Positions 19,653-30,036 of a stretch of 64,000 nucleotides of DNA are shown here, one piece after another. The stretch covers positions 310,001-374,000 of the forward strand of contig NZ_JACGZW010000002.1 of NCBI RefSeq assembly GCF_014145675.1. Direction: 5' to 3'. The notes below the pieces were generated by a model. It ran no database searches and had not been told where the DNA came from. It worked only from the letters and a program-made list of their open reading frames with translations. Each line of letters opens with the position of its first letter. Position 1 is the first letter of the stretch. The stretch is from Amycolatopsis dendrobii (GTDB lineage Bacteria; Actinomycetota; Actinomycetes; Mycobacteriales; Pseudonocardiaceae). Position numbers and translations under genes: made by a program.

Positions 19653-20453
19653 GTGGCCGATACCACTCAGCCGACTATTACGCCGTCGCCGGCGGTTCCG
19701 CCGCGCCGCTACCCGAGCCGTATCGCGTTCGCGCTGGGGCTGGTGCTGACCGGGGTCGTGCTGGTGGTGACGATCGGGATCCAGAACCCGAACCCGCCCG
19801 CTCCTCCCGCAGCGGCCGCTCCGCCGCCGGTGTCGGCCAAGGCGGAACCGCGCCCGCAACCCGGCTCCGAAGCTCCGCGGGTCGGACTGGCCGCGCCGCC
19901 GGACCGCCCGCTCGTGTCCGACCAAGCGGAACTGGACGCGTGGGCCACCCGAGTCGCCGGAAAGACGCATCTGGACGCGCGAGTGCTCGCCGCGTACGGA
20001 CGAGCGGAAATGTGGATGCAACGGCAAAAACCGTCGTGCCACCTGTCGTGGGCGACGCTCGCGGCGATCGGAAATCTGGCCTTCGGCACGGAAAAACCCG
20101 GCCCGGACGGCACCTTGACGGTGGCCCCTGGTGGCGCGGAAGGCCCGGACACCGACACCGGAAAACTCGACGGCGACCGCACGGCAGACCACCGGGTCGG
20201 CCCGCTGCGGATCATGCCCGCCGCTTGGCACAAACACGCCCAGCGAGCGAACGGCGACGGCAAAGCCGCGGACCCCCGCAACCTCGACGACGCGGCATTC
20301 ACGGCCGCCCGCTACCTCTGCTCCGGCGATGACGACCTCGGCGCACCGGCGGGCTGGTGGAAAGCGATGCTGCTCTACAACCCGGCGGTCAACTACGTGC
20401 AGGACGTCTTCACCGCCGCGGACAACTATGCGGCGGCGAGCGTGGCGCCCTGA
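19653..20453 (+). CDS. Lytic transglycosylase-like membrane protein lacking the catalytic Glu (LpqU-type)
   Basis: 266 residues from a GTG. One membrane anchor (IAFALGLVLTGVVLVVTIGI, about 23-42) is followed by a Pro/Ala linker and a transglycosylase-like fold. Compared with the paralogue at 25423, the conserved frame is kept (CHLSW; VGPLRIMPAAWHKHAQRANGDGKAADP; AARYLCSG). The catalytic element IGRIES is replaced by IGNLAF, so Ala143 stands where the general acid Glu should be. The protein is therefore probably a binding or scaffolding protein rather than an enzyme. Its place between mazG and eno corresponds to lpqU in mycobacteria. Confidence 0.85.
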   Translation: MADTTQPTITPSPAVPPRRYPSRIAFALGLVLTGVVLVVTIGIQNPNPPAPPAAAAPPPVSAKAEPRPQPGSEAPRVGLAAPPDRPLVSDQAELDAWATRVAGKTHLDARVLAAYGRAEMWMQRQKPSCHLSWATLAAIGNLAFGTEKPGPDGTLTVAPGGAEGPDTDTGKLDGDRTADHRVGPLRIMPAAWHKHAQRANGDGKAADPRNLDDAAFTAARYLCSGDDDLGAPAGWWKAMLLYNPAVNYVQDVFTAADNYAAASVAP

Positions 20454-20856
20454 GCTGACTGGGCGGGTCGGCGGGCTTGTGCGCCGCAGCCGATTTCTGG
20501 CGACGGCGAGGGTGGGCGTGAGCTGGCTGGATGGCCCGTGGCGGCTCGGCGGGTCGCTCCGGCCGATTTCTGTGCGGTGGCGAGCGTGGGGCCCTGGATC
20601 GTCGTGGCTCGGCGCGCTTGCCTCGGTTAGGTACGGGCTGCCGCGGTTGACCGTCGCTCATTGACAACCAGCAGCTTGCCCCTGGCTTGGCTGGAAGCTG
20701 AGCGCGGCGAGCAGTCCTGACCGCTCAGCGGTCGGGCGGACCCTTGCCTGACTTCGGCCACTCGCCTCAGGACCGGTCGCGCCACGTGCGGTCTTTCACC
20801 GTGGGTCATGCAGCGGTAAACAGCTGAAACCGTGGCCCGCTCGGCAAGATCCGCAG
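20454..20856. other. 403-base intergenic region with degenerate repeats
   Basis: No gene can be supported. A degenerate repeat of about 73 bases is visible: GCCGATTTCTG at 20489-20499 and 20562-20572, each followed by a GGCGAG-GTGGG segment. Related text begins inside the end of the preceding gene. The remainder holds nothing I can name. Confidence 0.5.
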
Positions 20857-21039
20857 TCAGTGGGTCGGCAAAGCGGCGCTCACCCGCACCGGCTTCTGCG
20901 GCAGGGCCTCGGTGCGCACGGGCTGCTTGCGCGGCTGGACCGGGTGGCGTTCGTTCAGTTCGACGAGCGCAGGTGCCAGCGCCATCAGCACCAGCACGAG
21001 CAGCCCGGCGGTCGCTCCGATCACGGTCAGCGCGGTCAT
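20857..21039 (-). CDS. Small single-pass membrane protein
   Basis: 60 residues. A strong RBS (AGAGGAGG, six bases from the ATG) supports the start. The N-terminal 23 residues (MTALTVIGATAGLLVLVLMALAPALVEL) form one membrane helix; the tail is basic and Pro-rich (HPVQPRKQPVRTEALPQKPVRVSA). Function unknown. The strong RBS and clean membrane helix argue that it is real despite its size. Confidence 0.6.
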   Translation of the reverse strand: MTALTVIGATAGLLVLVLMALAPALVELNERHPVQPRKQPVRTEALPQKPVRVSAALPTH

Positions 21040-21245
21040 GTCGGCCTCCTCTAATCGCTCTCTGTGATGACACCAAGGATCGCGCTTCGCCCGGTCTGCC
21101 CGGATCGGCCGACTGGCCGAGCCGGGTCGCCGGATGGCCAGGCTTCCCCGCTGCCCTGTTCACTTCAGAAGACGCGCCGAGGCCGTACTGGATCCAGCGG
21201 TTGCACGCGCGTGCCTCCGCGGGTGCACGTTCGGGACACGCGGGC

Positions 21246-21650
21246 TCAGCGGTCGCTCAGCGTGATCCTCGCCCTGACCTCGCTGATCGCCTCGAGGTAC
21301 TCCGGCACCGGGTTCATCGCCGACGCCATCCGCAGTTGTGCGAGCGCCTCGGCCAAACGGCCGAGGCGCTGGAGGGTGCGGCCGAGCACGAACCGGGCGT
21401 AGTGGTCGGTGGGGTCCAGTTCCAGGACGCGGGTGAACGCGCTCTCGGCACGGCGCAACTGGGCGGAATGGAAGTACGCGCGCCCGGCGAGCAGTTGCAC
21501 GCTCGGCTTGTCCGGCTCGTCGGCGAGCAGGGGTTCTAGCTCCTTGAGCGCGTCGAGCGGGCGTCGCCGCGCGACCAGATGCTCGGCGTTGCGGAACCTG
21601 CGGAAGCGCGATTCGCCGTCGGGTTCGGGGGCTGCTGCGGCGTCCGTCAT
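21246..21650 (-). CDS. Tetratricopeptide-repeat protein
   Basis: 134 residues from the ATG at 21650. At least two TPR units are readable: PSVQLLAGRAYFHSAQLRRAESAFTR and then DHYARFVLGRTLQRLGRLAEALAQLR, each with the W/L-G-Y-A-P pattern positions. The N-terminal third is charged. TPR proteins mediate protein contacts; no partner can be named. Divergent from the VOC protein, with 70 bases between starts. Confidence 0.8.
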   Translation of the reverse strand: MTDAAAAPEPDGESRFRRFRNAEHLVARRRPLDALKELEPLLADEPDKPSVQLLAGRAYFHSAQLRRAESAFTRVLELDPTDHYARFVLGRTLQRLGRLAEALAQLRMASAMNPVPEYLEAISEVRARITLSDR

Positions 21651-21720
21651 GGTCGCTTCACGATACCGGCGCGGAGGGCGTTGCACGACCGTCAGACGAG
21701 TCGTGATGGACTGTTCCGCC

Positions 21721-23614
<1,894 letters not shown>

Positions 23615-23621
23615 GGGGCAC

Positions 23622-24173
23622 ATGGCCGACCGGGGGAGGGCGCGCAGCCGCCGCGGCGGCCGGGCAGCGGGAAGCGGGTCCAGCAGGGCCCGCCGTCCCG
23701 CGTCTGCCCGGCGCCGCACCGGCGCGGGCACGACGGAGACGACCAGGGCCCGGCTTCGCCGCGGCCTAGCGGCGAAACGCGCCTCCGGTGCGGCCAAGGT
23801 GCTCGGCATGTCGACCACCCGGCGCGCCGCCGTGGTGGCGATCGTGGTGTGCGCGCTGGCGTTCACCGTCGCGGTCCCGTTGCGCACCTACCTCTCCCAA
23901 CGCTCCGAGGTCCGCGACCAGGAAGCGCAGCTCGCCCAGCTCCAGCACGAGGTCGCCCAGCTGCGCGACCGCAAAGCCCAGCTGAGCGACCCGGCCCAGA
24001 TCGAGGCGGAAGCCCGCCGTCGGCTCCGGTACGTGAAGCCTGGCGAGACCCCGTGGATGGTCCAGTTGCCGGAGGACCAGCCTGGTTCGCCGGCTGCTGC
24101 CCAGCCGGGGCAGCAGCCTGCTCCGCAGGCACCTTGGTACGAGAACCTGTGGGCGCAGGTTTCCGGGGGCTGA
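23622..24173 (+). CDS. ftsB: Septum formation initiator FtsB/DivIC
   Basis: 183 residues. A long basic Arg/Ala/Ser-rich cytoplasmic tail (1-65) is followed by one membrane helix (AAVVAIVVCALAFTVAVPLRTYL). A coiled coil (VRDQEAQLAQLQHEVAQLRDRKAQLSDPAQIEAEARRRL) leads to the conserved RYVKPGE element, then a Pro/Gln-rich tail. It bridges division proteins at the septum. It starts seven bases after eno, as in mycobacteria. Confidence 0.93.
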   Translation: MADRGRARSRRGGRAAGSGSSRARRPASARRRTGAGTTETTRARLRRGLAAKRASGAAKVLGMSTTRRAAVVAIVVCALAFTVAVPLRTYLSQRSEVRDQEAQLAQLQHEVAQLRDRKAQLSDPAQIEAEARRRLRYVKPGETPWMVQLPEDQPGSPAAAQPGQQPAPQAPWYENLWAQVSGG

Positions 24174-24770
24174 GGTTGCTTGACAGGATCGCTGGCGGAT
24201 GCGGTTGACGGGCCGCTGAAGTCTTGGCCGTGCGCGCTGACCGGGTAAGGGCCGATGTTTGGCGAGCTTCTGGTCCGGCGGGATCGTTGGCTTGCCAGGT
24301 GGGTCGTCGCTGTGCCGGGCAGCTAGCTCGCCGGTCGCGGTTACCGAGCAGGCTGGCCGGTGCCAAGCCAGATTGTCGGCTGGTCGCGGGTTCGCGGCAC
24401 GGTCGCGTATCCAGGGGGTGCGACCTCGGCTGGAGGTTCCTGGCCGGGCGGGTAGCCAGTGAACTCGCGGAGCCGGGGCGATGGGTTCGATAGGCACGCT
24501 CCTCACGGTTGCGGATGCAGGTAGTTCTCGATGCGGGGATCTGCGCGGGGCCTGAGATCCGGATCTTCGAACAGCTTTTCTGCTGGGCCTTTCTTTCCGG
24601 TGGGTTGGTTTCGTGGCGAAGCTTCGACTGCCTTCCACGCTAACCACATCGGAAGGGCGGCGGAGGCGGACGGAGCGAGTTGTCCACACGGTGTGCCGGT
24701 TGTGGACAACTCGGCTGTTTCGGCGGAGGTCGCGAGGGGGCGGGCGGACGGCGGCATTAGCCTGGAGAGC
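24174..24770. other. 597-base intergenic region upstream of the DUF501 gene
   Basis: No coding frame with proper codon use is visible. The only clear structure is the inverted pair of DnaA-type boxes at 24676-24713, about 58 bases before the DUF501 start. A gap this long is unusual, because ftsB and DUF501 genes are usually close together. Confidence 0.6.
24676..24713. promoter_or_regulatory. Inverted pair of perfect DnaA boxes
   Basis: CGAGTTGTCCACA (24676-24688) and TGTGGACAACTCG (24701-24713) form perfect 13-base arms around a 12-base spacer. Each arm contains TTGTCCACA, the preferred actinobacterial DnaA box, at 24680-24688 and 24701-24709. It is a candidate DnaA-controlled promoter or DnaA-titration site. 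Confidence 0.7.
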
Positions 24771-25283
24771 GTGAACAGCAGCACGGAGACACCCCGATTC
24801 GAGCCCGTCACCGATGCCGACCGGGAGGTCATCGCGCAGCAGCTTGGACGCCCGCCGCGGGCCTTGCGGGCGGTGGCCGCGCGGTGTCCCAGCGGGCATC
24901 CCTCAGTGGTCCAGACCAGCCCGCGGTTGGAGAACGGAACGCCGTTCCCGACGTTGTATTACTTGACCTGCCCTCGGCTGACGTCGATGGTGGGCACGCT
25001 GGAAGCGTCCGGCGTGATGAAGGAGATGACCGAACGGCTCACCACCGATCCGGAACTCGCGGCGACATACCAGCGCACGCACGAGACGTACCTCGCTGAG
25101 CGGGATGCCATCGAGTCGCTCGGCACGCAGGTGACCGCGGGGGGCATGCCCGGGCGGGTGAAATGCCTGCACGTCCACCTCGCGCACACGCTCGCGGCCG
25201 GGCCAGGGGTGAACCCGTTCGGTGACGAGACCCTCGCCTGGGTCCGCGAACAGGGCTGGCCGAGGGGCGACTGCGCCGGGTAA
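24771..25283 (+). CDS. DUF501 family protein
   Basis: 170 residues from a GTG with GGAG upstream. DUF501 landmarks are present: IAQQLGRPPRALRAVAARCPSG, PFPTLYYLTCPRL, and the Cys/His-rich segment GRVKCLHVHLAHTLAAGPGVNPFGD. The conserved Cys and His residues suggest metal binding, but the function is not established. It is part of the widespread eno-ftsB-DUF501-ppx group, orthologous by position to Rv1025. Confidence 0.9.
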   Translation: MNSSTETPRFEPVTDADREVIAQQLGRPPRALRAVAARCPSGHPSVVQTSPRLENGTPFPTLYYLTCPRLTSMVGTLEASGVMKEMTERLTTDPELAATYQRTHETYLAERDAIESLGTQVTAGGMPGRVKCLHVHLAHTLAAGPGVNPFGDETLAWVREQGWPRGDCAG

Positions 25284-25422
25284 CGCTCCGGTCTCGGGCG
25301 CGGATAGGCACAGCAGAGGCCGGTGCCCGCCTGGGTGGGAATGCTTCGCGGCGCGCACCGGAGCTTCACACCGAGCAGGCGAGCCCGGGTGCACCGCCGG
25401 GCGCGCCGGGGAGGGGCGGAAA

Positions 25423-27444
25423 GTGCGGGTGCCACGCAGATCTCGGCGGTCGGTGCGTGCTGAGGCGTCTCCTGCCGCGGACAGTCAGGGTGAGCCGGTC
25501 GCGGAGGGCGCGGGCGAGCGGGTTGCCGATGGTTCGGTGAGTGCTGGTGCGGGAGTGGCTGGCGACGGAGCCGGCGGTGCCGGGTCGGTTGGCACTGGCG
25601 CGGTTGCTGGTGGCGCGGCGGTTGGCGGACGGAGCTTTGGTGACGAGGCCGCTGGTCGCGAGTTGGCTGGTGCGGGCGGCGAGGTAGCGGACGGAGCAGT
25701 TGCTGGCGCTGCGGGCGGCGGCGAGGTTGCGGGCGGAGCGGTCTCGGACGATGCGGGCAGCGCGGGCAGTGGTGACGCGGTTGCAGGCGGAGCGGAAGCC
25801 GACGACGCAGGCAGTGGCGACGACGCAGCGGCCGGGGCGGTTCTCGTCGGTGTGGGTGGCGTGGGCAGCGGCGGCGAGGACACGGGCAAAGCGGATGCCG
25901 ACGATGCGGGCAGCGGTGGGGAGGTCGCGGGTGGACCGGTTGTCGGCGGCGTGGGTGGACCGGTTGCCGCCGGTGTCGGTGGCGCGGACAGTGGTGACGC
26001 GGTTGCAGGCGGAGCGGATGCCGACGATGCGGGCAGCGGTGGGGAGGTCGCGGGTGAAGCGGTTGCCGCCGGTGTTGGTGGCGCGGACAGTGGCGGCCAC
26101 GTAACTGGTGAAGCGGTTGTCGGCGCTGCGAATGGCGAGAGCAGCGACGGTGAGGCTGCGGGCAAAACGGTCGTCGCCGGTACGAGCGACGAAAGCGGCA
26201 ACAGCGAAGTAGCCGCCGGAAAAACCGCCGAAGCAGCAGCCGCTCAGGACGTGGCGGCAGAAACGGCCAGAACCAAAAGAACCCCGGCGCTCGTCGGGCC
26301 GCCGCGGGATAGGGCGCGGTTGCGTGGGCGGGTGCGGGCGCGGCGGGCGCGCTATCGGGCTCGGCGGGTGGCTTCGCGGCATCGGACGGCCGTCGCGGTG
26401 CTCGCTGGAGTGCTGGGGGTGCTTCCGGCGACTGTCGGCGCGGGTGTGGTCGTCGGGTGGGCCGGGCGGATGCCGGTGGTGCGTTCGGCGGACGTTATGC
26501 CTGATCAGGGGTACGACCCGGGCATCCGCGGGGTCGCTGTCGACGGGCGGCTGCCGGATGCGCCCGCGCCGGTACCGCTGCCTGCGTACGACCTTCCGGA
26601 CGGGCCGCTGGGGATTCCGGCTACTGCGCTTGCTGCGTATCGGCACGCGGCGGAGGTGTTGGGGAAAGAACAGCCGGGGTGCCATATCGACTGGGCGCTC
26701 GTCGCGAGCATCGGGCGGATCGAGTCGAATCACGCGCGGGGCGGGTACGTCGACGCTGCCGGGACCACGATCCAGCCGATTCTGGGGCCTCAGCTCAACG
26801 GCACTGGTCCGTATGCGGCGATTCCGGACACTGATCACGGCGTTCTCGACCAGGATCCGGTGTGGGATCGCGCGGTGGGGCCGTTCCAGTTCATTCCGGC
26901 GACCTGGCGGACCTACGCGGCGGACGGCAACGGTGACGGCAAGGCCGACCCGGGCAATCTCTTCGACGCCTCGCTCGCGGCGGCCCGCTACCTCTGCTCC
27001 GGCGGGCTCGATCTGGCCAATCCGGACCAGTTGCGGACCGCGATTTACCGCTACAACAACTCCGACGCCTACGTCACCACGGTCATTCTCTGGGCGGAGG
27101 CTTACCGCAAGGGCGTCGCGCAGGTGCCGGACAGTCCGGTTCCCGTCGGTCCGGCCACGGCCAGTTCCGCGCCGCCCGCGAATCCGGGGGACCGGCCCAG
27201 GACTACCGAGTCGGCGTTGCCGCCGGCCGCAACGGGTGGTCCGGCGGTGACGCCCACGCCTACCGGGCTGCCGCCGCAAAACAGTCCGTCCGGGCCGCCT
27301 TCGAGCAGTTCTGGAGAGCCGACCACCAGCAGTTCGACGTGCGGATCGAGTACCGCACCGACCTCGGCGACGACGTCGACCACTCCGACCTGCATCTCGT
27401 CGTCGAGCAGCAACCCGGAGAGCAGTACCACGGCCGCGGGCTGA
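25423..27444 (+). CDS. Lytic transglycosylase-like protein with long repetitive N-terminal extension
   Basis: 673 residues if started at GTG 25423, which has GGAGGGG upstream. Residues about 20-300 are low-complexity Gly/Ala/Asp/Val repeats; a basic stretch (RARLRGRVRARRARYRARR) and one membrane helix (about 322-350) follow. The enzyme domain has the catalytic element IGRIES with Glu434, then GPQLNGTGPYAAIPDTDHG, AVGPFQFIPATWRTYAADGNGDGKADPGN and AARYLCSGG. It should cleave peptidoglycan outside the membrane. The tail is Ser/Thr/Pro-rich. Whether the repetitive part is translated is unsure; a start nearer the membrane helix is possible. Confidence 0.8.
   Translation: MRVPRRSRRSVRAEASPAADSQGEPVAEGAGERVADGSVSAGAGVAGDGAGGAGSVGTGAVAGGAAVGGRSFGDEAAGRELAGAGGEVADGAVAGAAGGGEVAGGAVSDDAGSAGSGDAVAGGAEADDAGSGDDAAAGAVLVGVGGVGSGGEDTGKADADDAGSGGEVAGGPVVGGVGGPVAAGVGGADSGDAVAGGADADDAGSGGEVAGEAVAAGVGGADSGGHVTGEAVVGAANGESSDGEAAGKTVVAGTSDESGNSEVAAGKTAEAAAAQDVAAETARTKRTPALVGPPRDRARLRGRVRARRARYRARRVASRHRTAVAVLAGVLGVLPATVGAGVVVGWAGRMPVVRSADVMPDQGYDPGIRGVAVDGRLPDAPAPVPLPAYDLPDGPLGIPATALAAYRHAAEVLGKEQPGCHIDWALVASIGRIESNHARGGYVDAAGTTIQPILGPQLNGTGPYAAIPDTDHGVLDQDPVWDRAVGPFQFIPATWRTYAADGNGDGKADPGNLFDASLAAARYLCSGGLDLANPDQLRTAIYRYNNSDAYVTTVILWAEAYRKGVAQVPDSPVPVGPATASSAPPANPGDRPRTTESALPPAATGGPAVTPTPTGLPPQNSPSGPPSSSSGEPTTSSSTCGSSTAPTSATTSTTPTCISSSSSNPESSTTAAG
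25768..26056. repeat. In-frame direct repeats in the transglycosylase N-terminal extension
   Basis: A 43-base segment is identical at 25891-25933 and 26014-26056 (period 123 bases, 41 codons). A 29-base segment is identical at 25768-25796 and 25990-26018 (74 codons apart). Both spacings are multiples of three, consistent with repeat expansion inside a translated frame. Confidence 0.8.
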
Positions 27445-27492
27445 CAACAGGTAGCCTCGATTACACCATTACAAACGTCCGCAGGGGAGACG

Positions 27493-28386
27493 ATGAGTCT
27501 TCGTCAGTTCGAGTACGCCTTGGCGGTCGCTGAGGCGGGGTCGGTGACCGCTGCGGCTGAAGTGCTGCACGTCGCGCAGCCGTCCGTTTCGCAGCAGATC
27601 CGGGGGCTCGAGCGGGAACTCGGCGTGCAGCTCTTCTCCCGGACGCCCACCGGGCTCGTGCCCACCGTCGTCGGGCGGGCGTTTCTCCGGGACGCTGAGG
27701 TCGCGGTGCGGGCCGCGCGGCGGGCGCAGGCGACCGCGCGGGCGGGGGCGGACGAGCTGGTCGGCGAGTTGCTCGTCTCGGCGCAGATGGGGTTGGGGAC
27801 TCGGCAGCTGCCGGGGGCGCTGGCTGCGTTGCGGCGCAAGTATCCGCGGCTGGCGGTGACCGTGTTCGAGGAGCCGAATCCGGCTGAGCTGGAGCAGCTG
27901 GCCCGGCGTGGGGTGCTGGACCTCGCGTTGATCGGCTCGGCGTGCGACGAGGGGCTGTACGAGGGGCATCACCTCGGCGACGAGGAGTTCGTGGTCGTCC
28001 TCGGCGCGAAACACCGGTTGCTCAAGAAGGACCGGATCGCGTTGCGGGAGCTGGAAAAAGAGGAGTGGATCAGGTTCGACCCGGCCAGTGCACTCGACGG
28101 GTTCCTGACCGAAGTGTTGCGAGACAACGGGTTGAAGCCGACCGCGGTCGCGCGGGTGTCGCAGACCTCGACAGCGGTGCGATGGGCCGCGCACGGGCTG
28201 GGAGTGACGCTCGTTCCGGCGTCGGCGGTGCCGGAGGGGCATGAGCATCTCGTCCGGCCGGTGTTTCCGGTCGTGTCCCAGCCCGTCGTCGCGGCGGTCC
28301 GGCCGGGCGCGGGGCCCGCGGAGATGGCGTTGCTCGAGTTTTTGCGGCAGGAGACCTGGTATCAGCCAGTGTCTCCGGCCGCCTGA
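27493..28386 (+). CDS. LysR-family transcriptional regulator
   Basis: 297 residues, AGGGGAG upstream of the ATG. The HTH is MSLRQFEYALAVAEAGSVTAAAEVLHVAQPSVSQQIRGLERELGVQLFSR. The effector domain starts near residue 90 (GELLVSAQMGLGTRQLPGAL) and shows the usual LDLALIGS and GLGVTLVPASAV strands. Ligand unknown. It is convergent with the two SDR genes (four bases between stops), so its target may be elsewhere or these SDRs via their own promoter at 29860-30036. Confidence 0.93.
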   Translation: MSLRQFEYALAVAEAGSVTAAAEVLHVAQPSVSQQIRGLERELGVQLFSRTPTGLVPTVVGRAFLRDAEVAVRAARRAQATARAGADELVGELLVSAQMGLGTRQLPGALAALRRKYPRLAVTVFEEPNPAELEQLARRGVLDLALIGSACDEGLYEGHHLGDEEFVVVLGAKHRLLKKDRIALRELEKEEWIRFDPASALDGFLTEVLRDNGLKPTAVARVSQTSTAVRWAAHGLGVTLVPASAVPEGHEHLVRPVFPVVSQPVVAAVRPGAGPAEMALLEFLRQETWYQPVSPAA

Positions 28387-28390
28387 AAGC

Positions 28391-29125
28391 TCAGAGCTGG
28401 GTGTCGCCGCCGTCTACGACCAGTTCGATGCCGGTGGTGAAGGTGGCGTCGAAGGCCAGGAAGGCGACCGCGCGGGCGATCTCTTCGGGGGTGCCCAGCC
28501 GCTTCATGGGGTTGGCGGCGGCTCGCGCGGCTTTGAACTGCGCGGCTTCCTCGGCTGACATCCCGGCTTCCAAAATCTCGGTGTCGATGGGGCCGGGGCT
28601 GATCGCGTTGACCCGGATGTCGCGCGGGAGCAGTTCGGCGGCGAGCGTGCGGGCCATCGACCGCAGTGCGGCCTTGCCTGCTGAATAGACGCTGGTTTCC
28701 GGCAGGCCCATGACGTTCGCGGTCGAAGTGGTCAGCACGACGCCCGCTCCGGAACGCAGCCGCGGCGCGAGCTTCTGCACGGTGAAGTACGCGCCCTTGA
28801 CGTTGACCGCGAAGTCCGCGTCGAACTGCTCCTCGGTGACCGACTCGAACGGTGCCGTCCGGGCCATCCCGGCGTTGACGAACAGGGCGTCGATCGGGCC
28901 GGGTACCTGGGCGGCCAGCGCGTCCAGATCGGAGAGCAACGCCACATCGCCGCGGACGGCTAGCGCGTCTTCGCCGAGCCGGGCCAAAGCCGCGTCGAGA
29001 CGGGATTGCGAGCGGCCGGTGATGATTACGCGAGCTCCGCCGTCGGCGAACAATTTCGCCGTGGCGAAACCCATTCCCGCGCTGCCGCCGGTAATGACCG
29101 CGGTTTTGCCCTGGTAGTTATTCAT
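28391..29125 (-). CDS. Short-chain dehydrogenase/reductase
   Basis: 244 residues. The NAD(P) motif TGxxxGxG is TGGSAGMGFA, the NAG motif is FVNAGMAR, catalytic Ser lies in LTTSTANVMG, and YxxxK is YSAGKAALR. ISPGPIDTEI and the C-terminal VDGGDTQL are typical of classical SDRs; TGRS after beta-2 suggests NADPH. The ATG overlaps the stop of the preceding SDR (ATGA), so the two are coupled. Substrate unknown. Confidence 0.93.
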   Translation of the reverse strand: MNNYQGKTAVITGGSAGMGFATAKLFADGGARVIITGRSQSRLDAALARLGEDALAVRGDVALLSDLDALAAQVPGPIDALFVNAGMARTAPFESVTEEQFDADFAVNVKGAYFTVQKLAPRLRSGAGVVLTTSTANVMGLPETSVYSAGKAALRSMARTLAAELLPRDIRVNAISPGPIDTEILEAGMSAEEAAQFKAARAAANPMKRLGTPEEIARAVAFLAFDATFTTGIELVVDGGDTQL

Positions 29126-29859
29126 CGCGGGTATTCGCCTCCATCGACGGCCAGGCCGCTTCCGGTCAGCCAGTTCGCCTGGTCGGACAGCAGGAACAAC
29201 ACCGCGTTGGCGATGTCGTCGGGCTCGCCGTCGCGGCCCAGCGGGACATCGGGGAGAGCGAAGCCGGGCGACAGGCTCGACCACTGCTCTCGCGTCGCCA
29301 AGCCGCCGGGGGTGGCGGTCCGGCCGGGGGACACGGTGTTGACGCGGACGCCGGACGGGGCCAGTTCGGCGGCCAGGCCCCGGCTGTACGCCTCCAGCGC
29401 CGTTTTCGCCGCCACGTAGTGCAAGAACGGCGGGAACGGCGGACGGATCGCGGCGGTGGAGACGTGCACGATCGCGCCCGATCGGCGGTCTCGCATGCCC
29501 GGGGCCAGCAGTGCGTCCAGCCGGACCGCGGCCAGCAGGTTCACCGACAGCGCGTCCTGCCATTCGTCGTCGGGGATGGCCAGGCCGCTGGGGTGCGGAC
29601 GCGCGCCGCCCGCGTTGTGGACCAGCAGGTCGACGCCGCCGAGGACGTCTTGTGCGGCGGAGGCGACCGTCTGGGCTCCGGCCTGCGTGCGGACGTCGGC
29701 CTCGACGAACGACGCTCCCTCCGGCGCCGGGCCGGCCGACCGGGCGGTGGTGAGCACCGTCGCGCCCGCGGCCAGCAATTGCGCCACGATTGCCGCGCCG
29801 ATTCCGCGGGAACCGCCGGTGACGACCGCGCGCTTTCCCGCAATCCCGTAATCGGGCAT
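29122..29859 (-). CDS. Short-chain dehydrogenase/reductase
   Basis: 245 residues. TGGSRGIGAAI is the cofactor motif, LVHNAGG the NAG position, HVSTAAI the Ser, and YVAAKTALE the YxxxK. It ends with NWLTGSGLAVDGGEYPR. Oxidoreductase of the classical type, first of a two-gene operon. The start region shows AAAGGAG upstream of the ATG. It shares the 177-base intergenic region 29860-30036 with ppx on the other strand. Confidence 0.93.
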   Translation of the reverse strand: MPDYGIAGKRAVVTGGSRGIGAAIVAQLLAAGATVLTTARSAGPAPEGASFVEADVRTQAGAQTVASAAQDVLGGVDLLVHNAGGARPHPSGLAIPDDEWQDALSVNLLAAVRLDALLAPGMRDRRSGAIVHVSTAAIRPPFPPFLHYVAAKTALEAYSRGLAAELAPSGVRVNTVSPGRTATPGGLATREQWSSLSPGFALPDVPLGRDGEPDDIANAVLFLLSDQANWLTGSGLAVDGGEYPR

Positions 29860-30036
29860 GCCAATGAACCTCTCGATAAAGGAGAAAGAACCGCCGCGAA
29901 ACGAAATGCGGCGAACACGTCAACCGTAGGACCGGAACAGAGGAAAAGGCAAAGATCAAATGTCGGTGAGGGGGCATAGGGCCCGCCTATGCCCGCCTCG
30001 CCTGCGAACCGCCGGAGACCAAGTAAAGTCGGAGCC

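Noticed and set aside
27339..27533. A separate 64-residue gene at the end of the transglycosylase
   Set aside because: No RBS, and it overlaps both the transglycosylase end and the LysR start; reported only as a codon-signal oddity.
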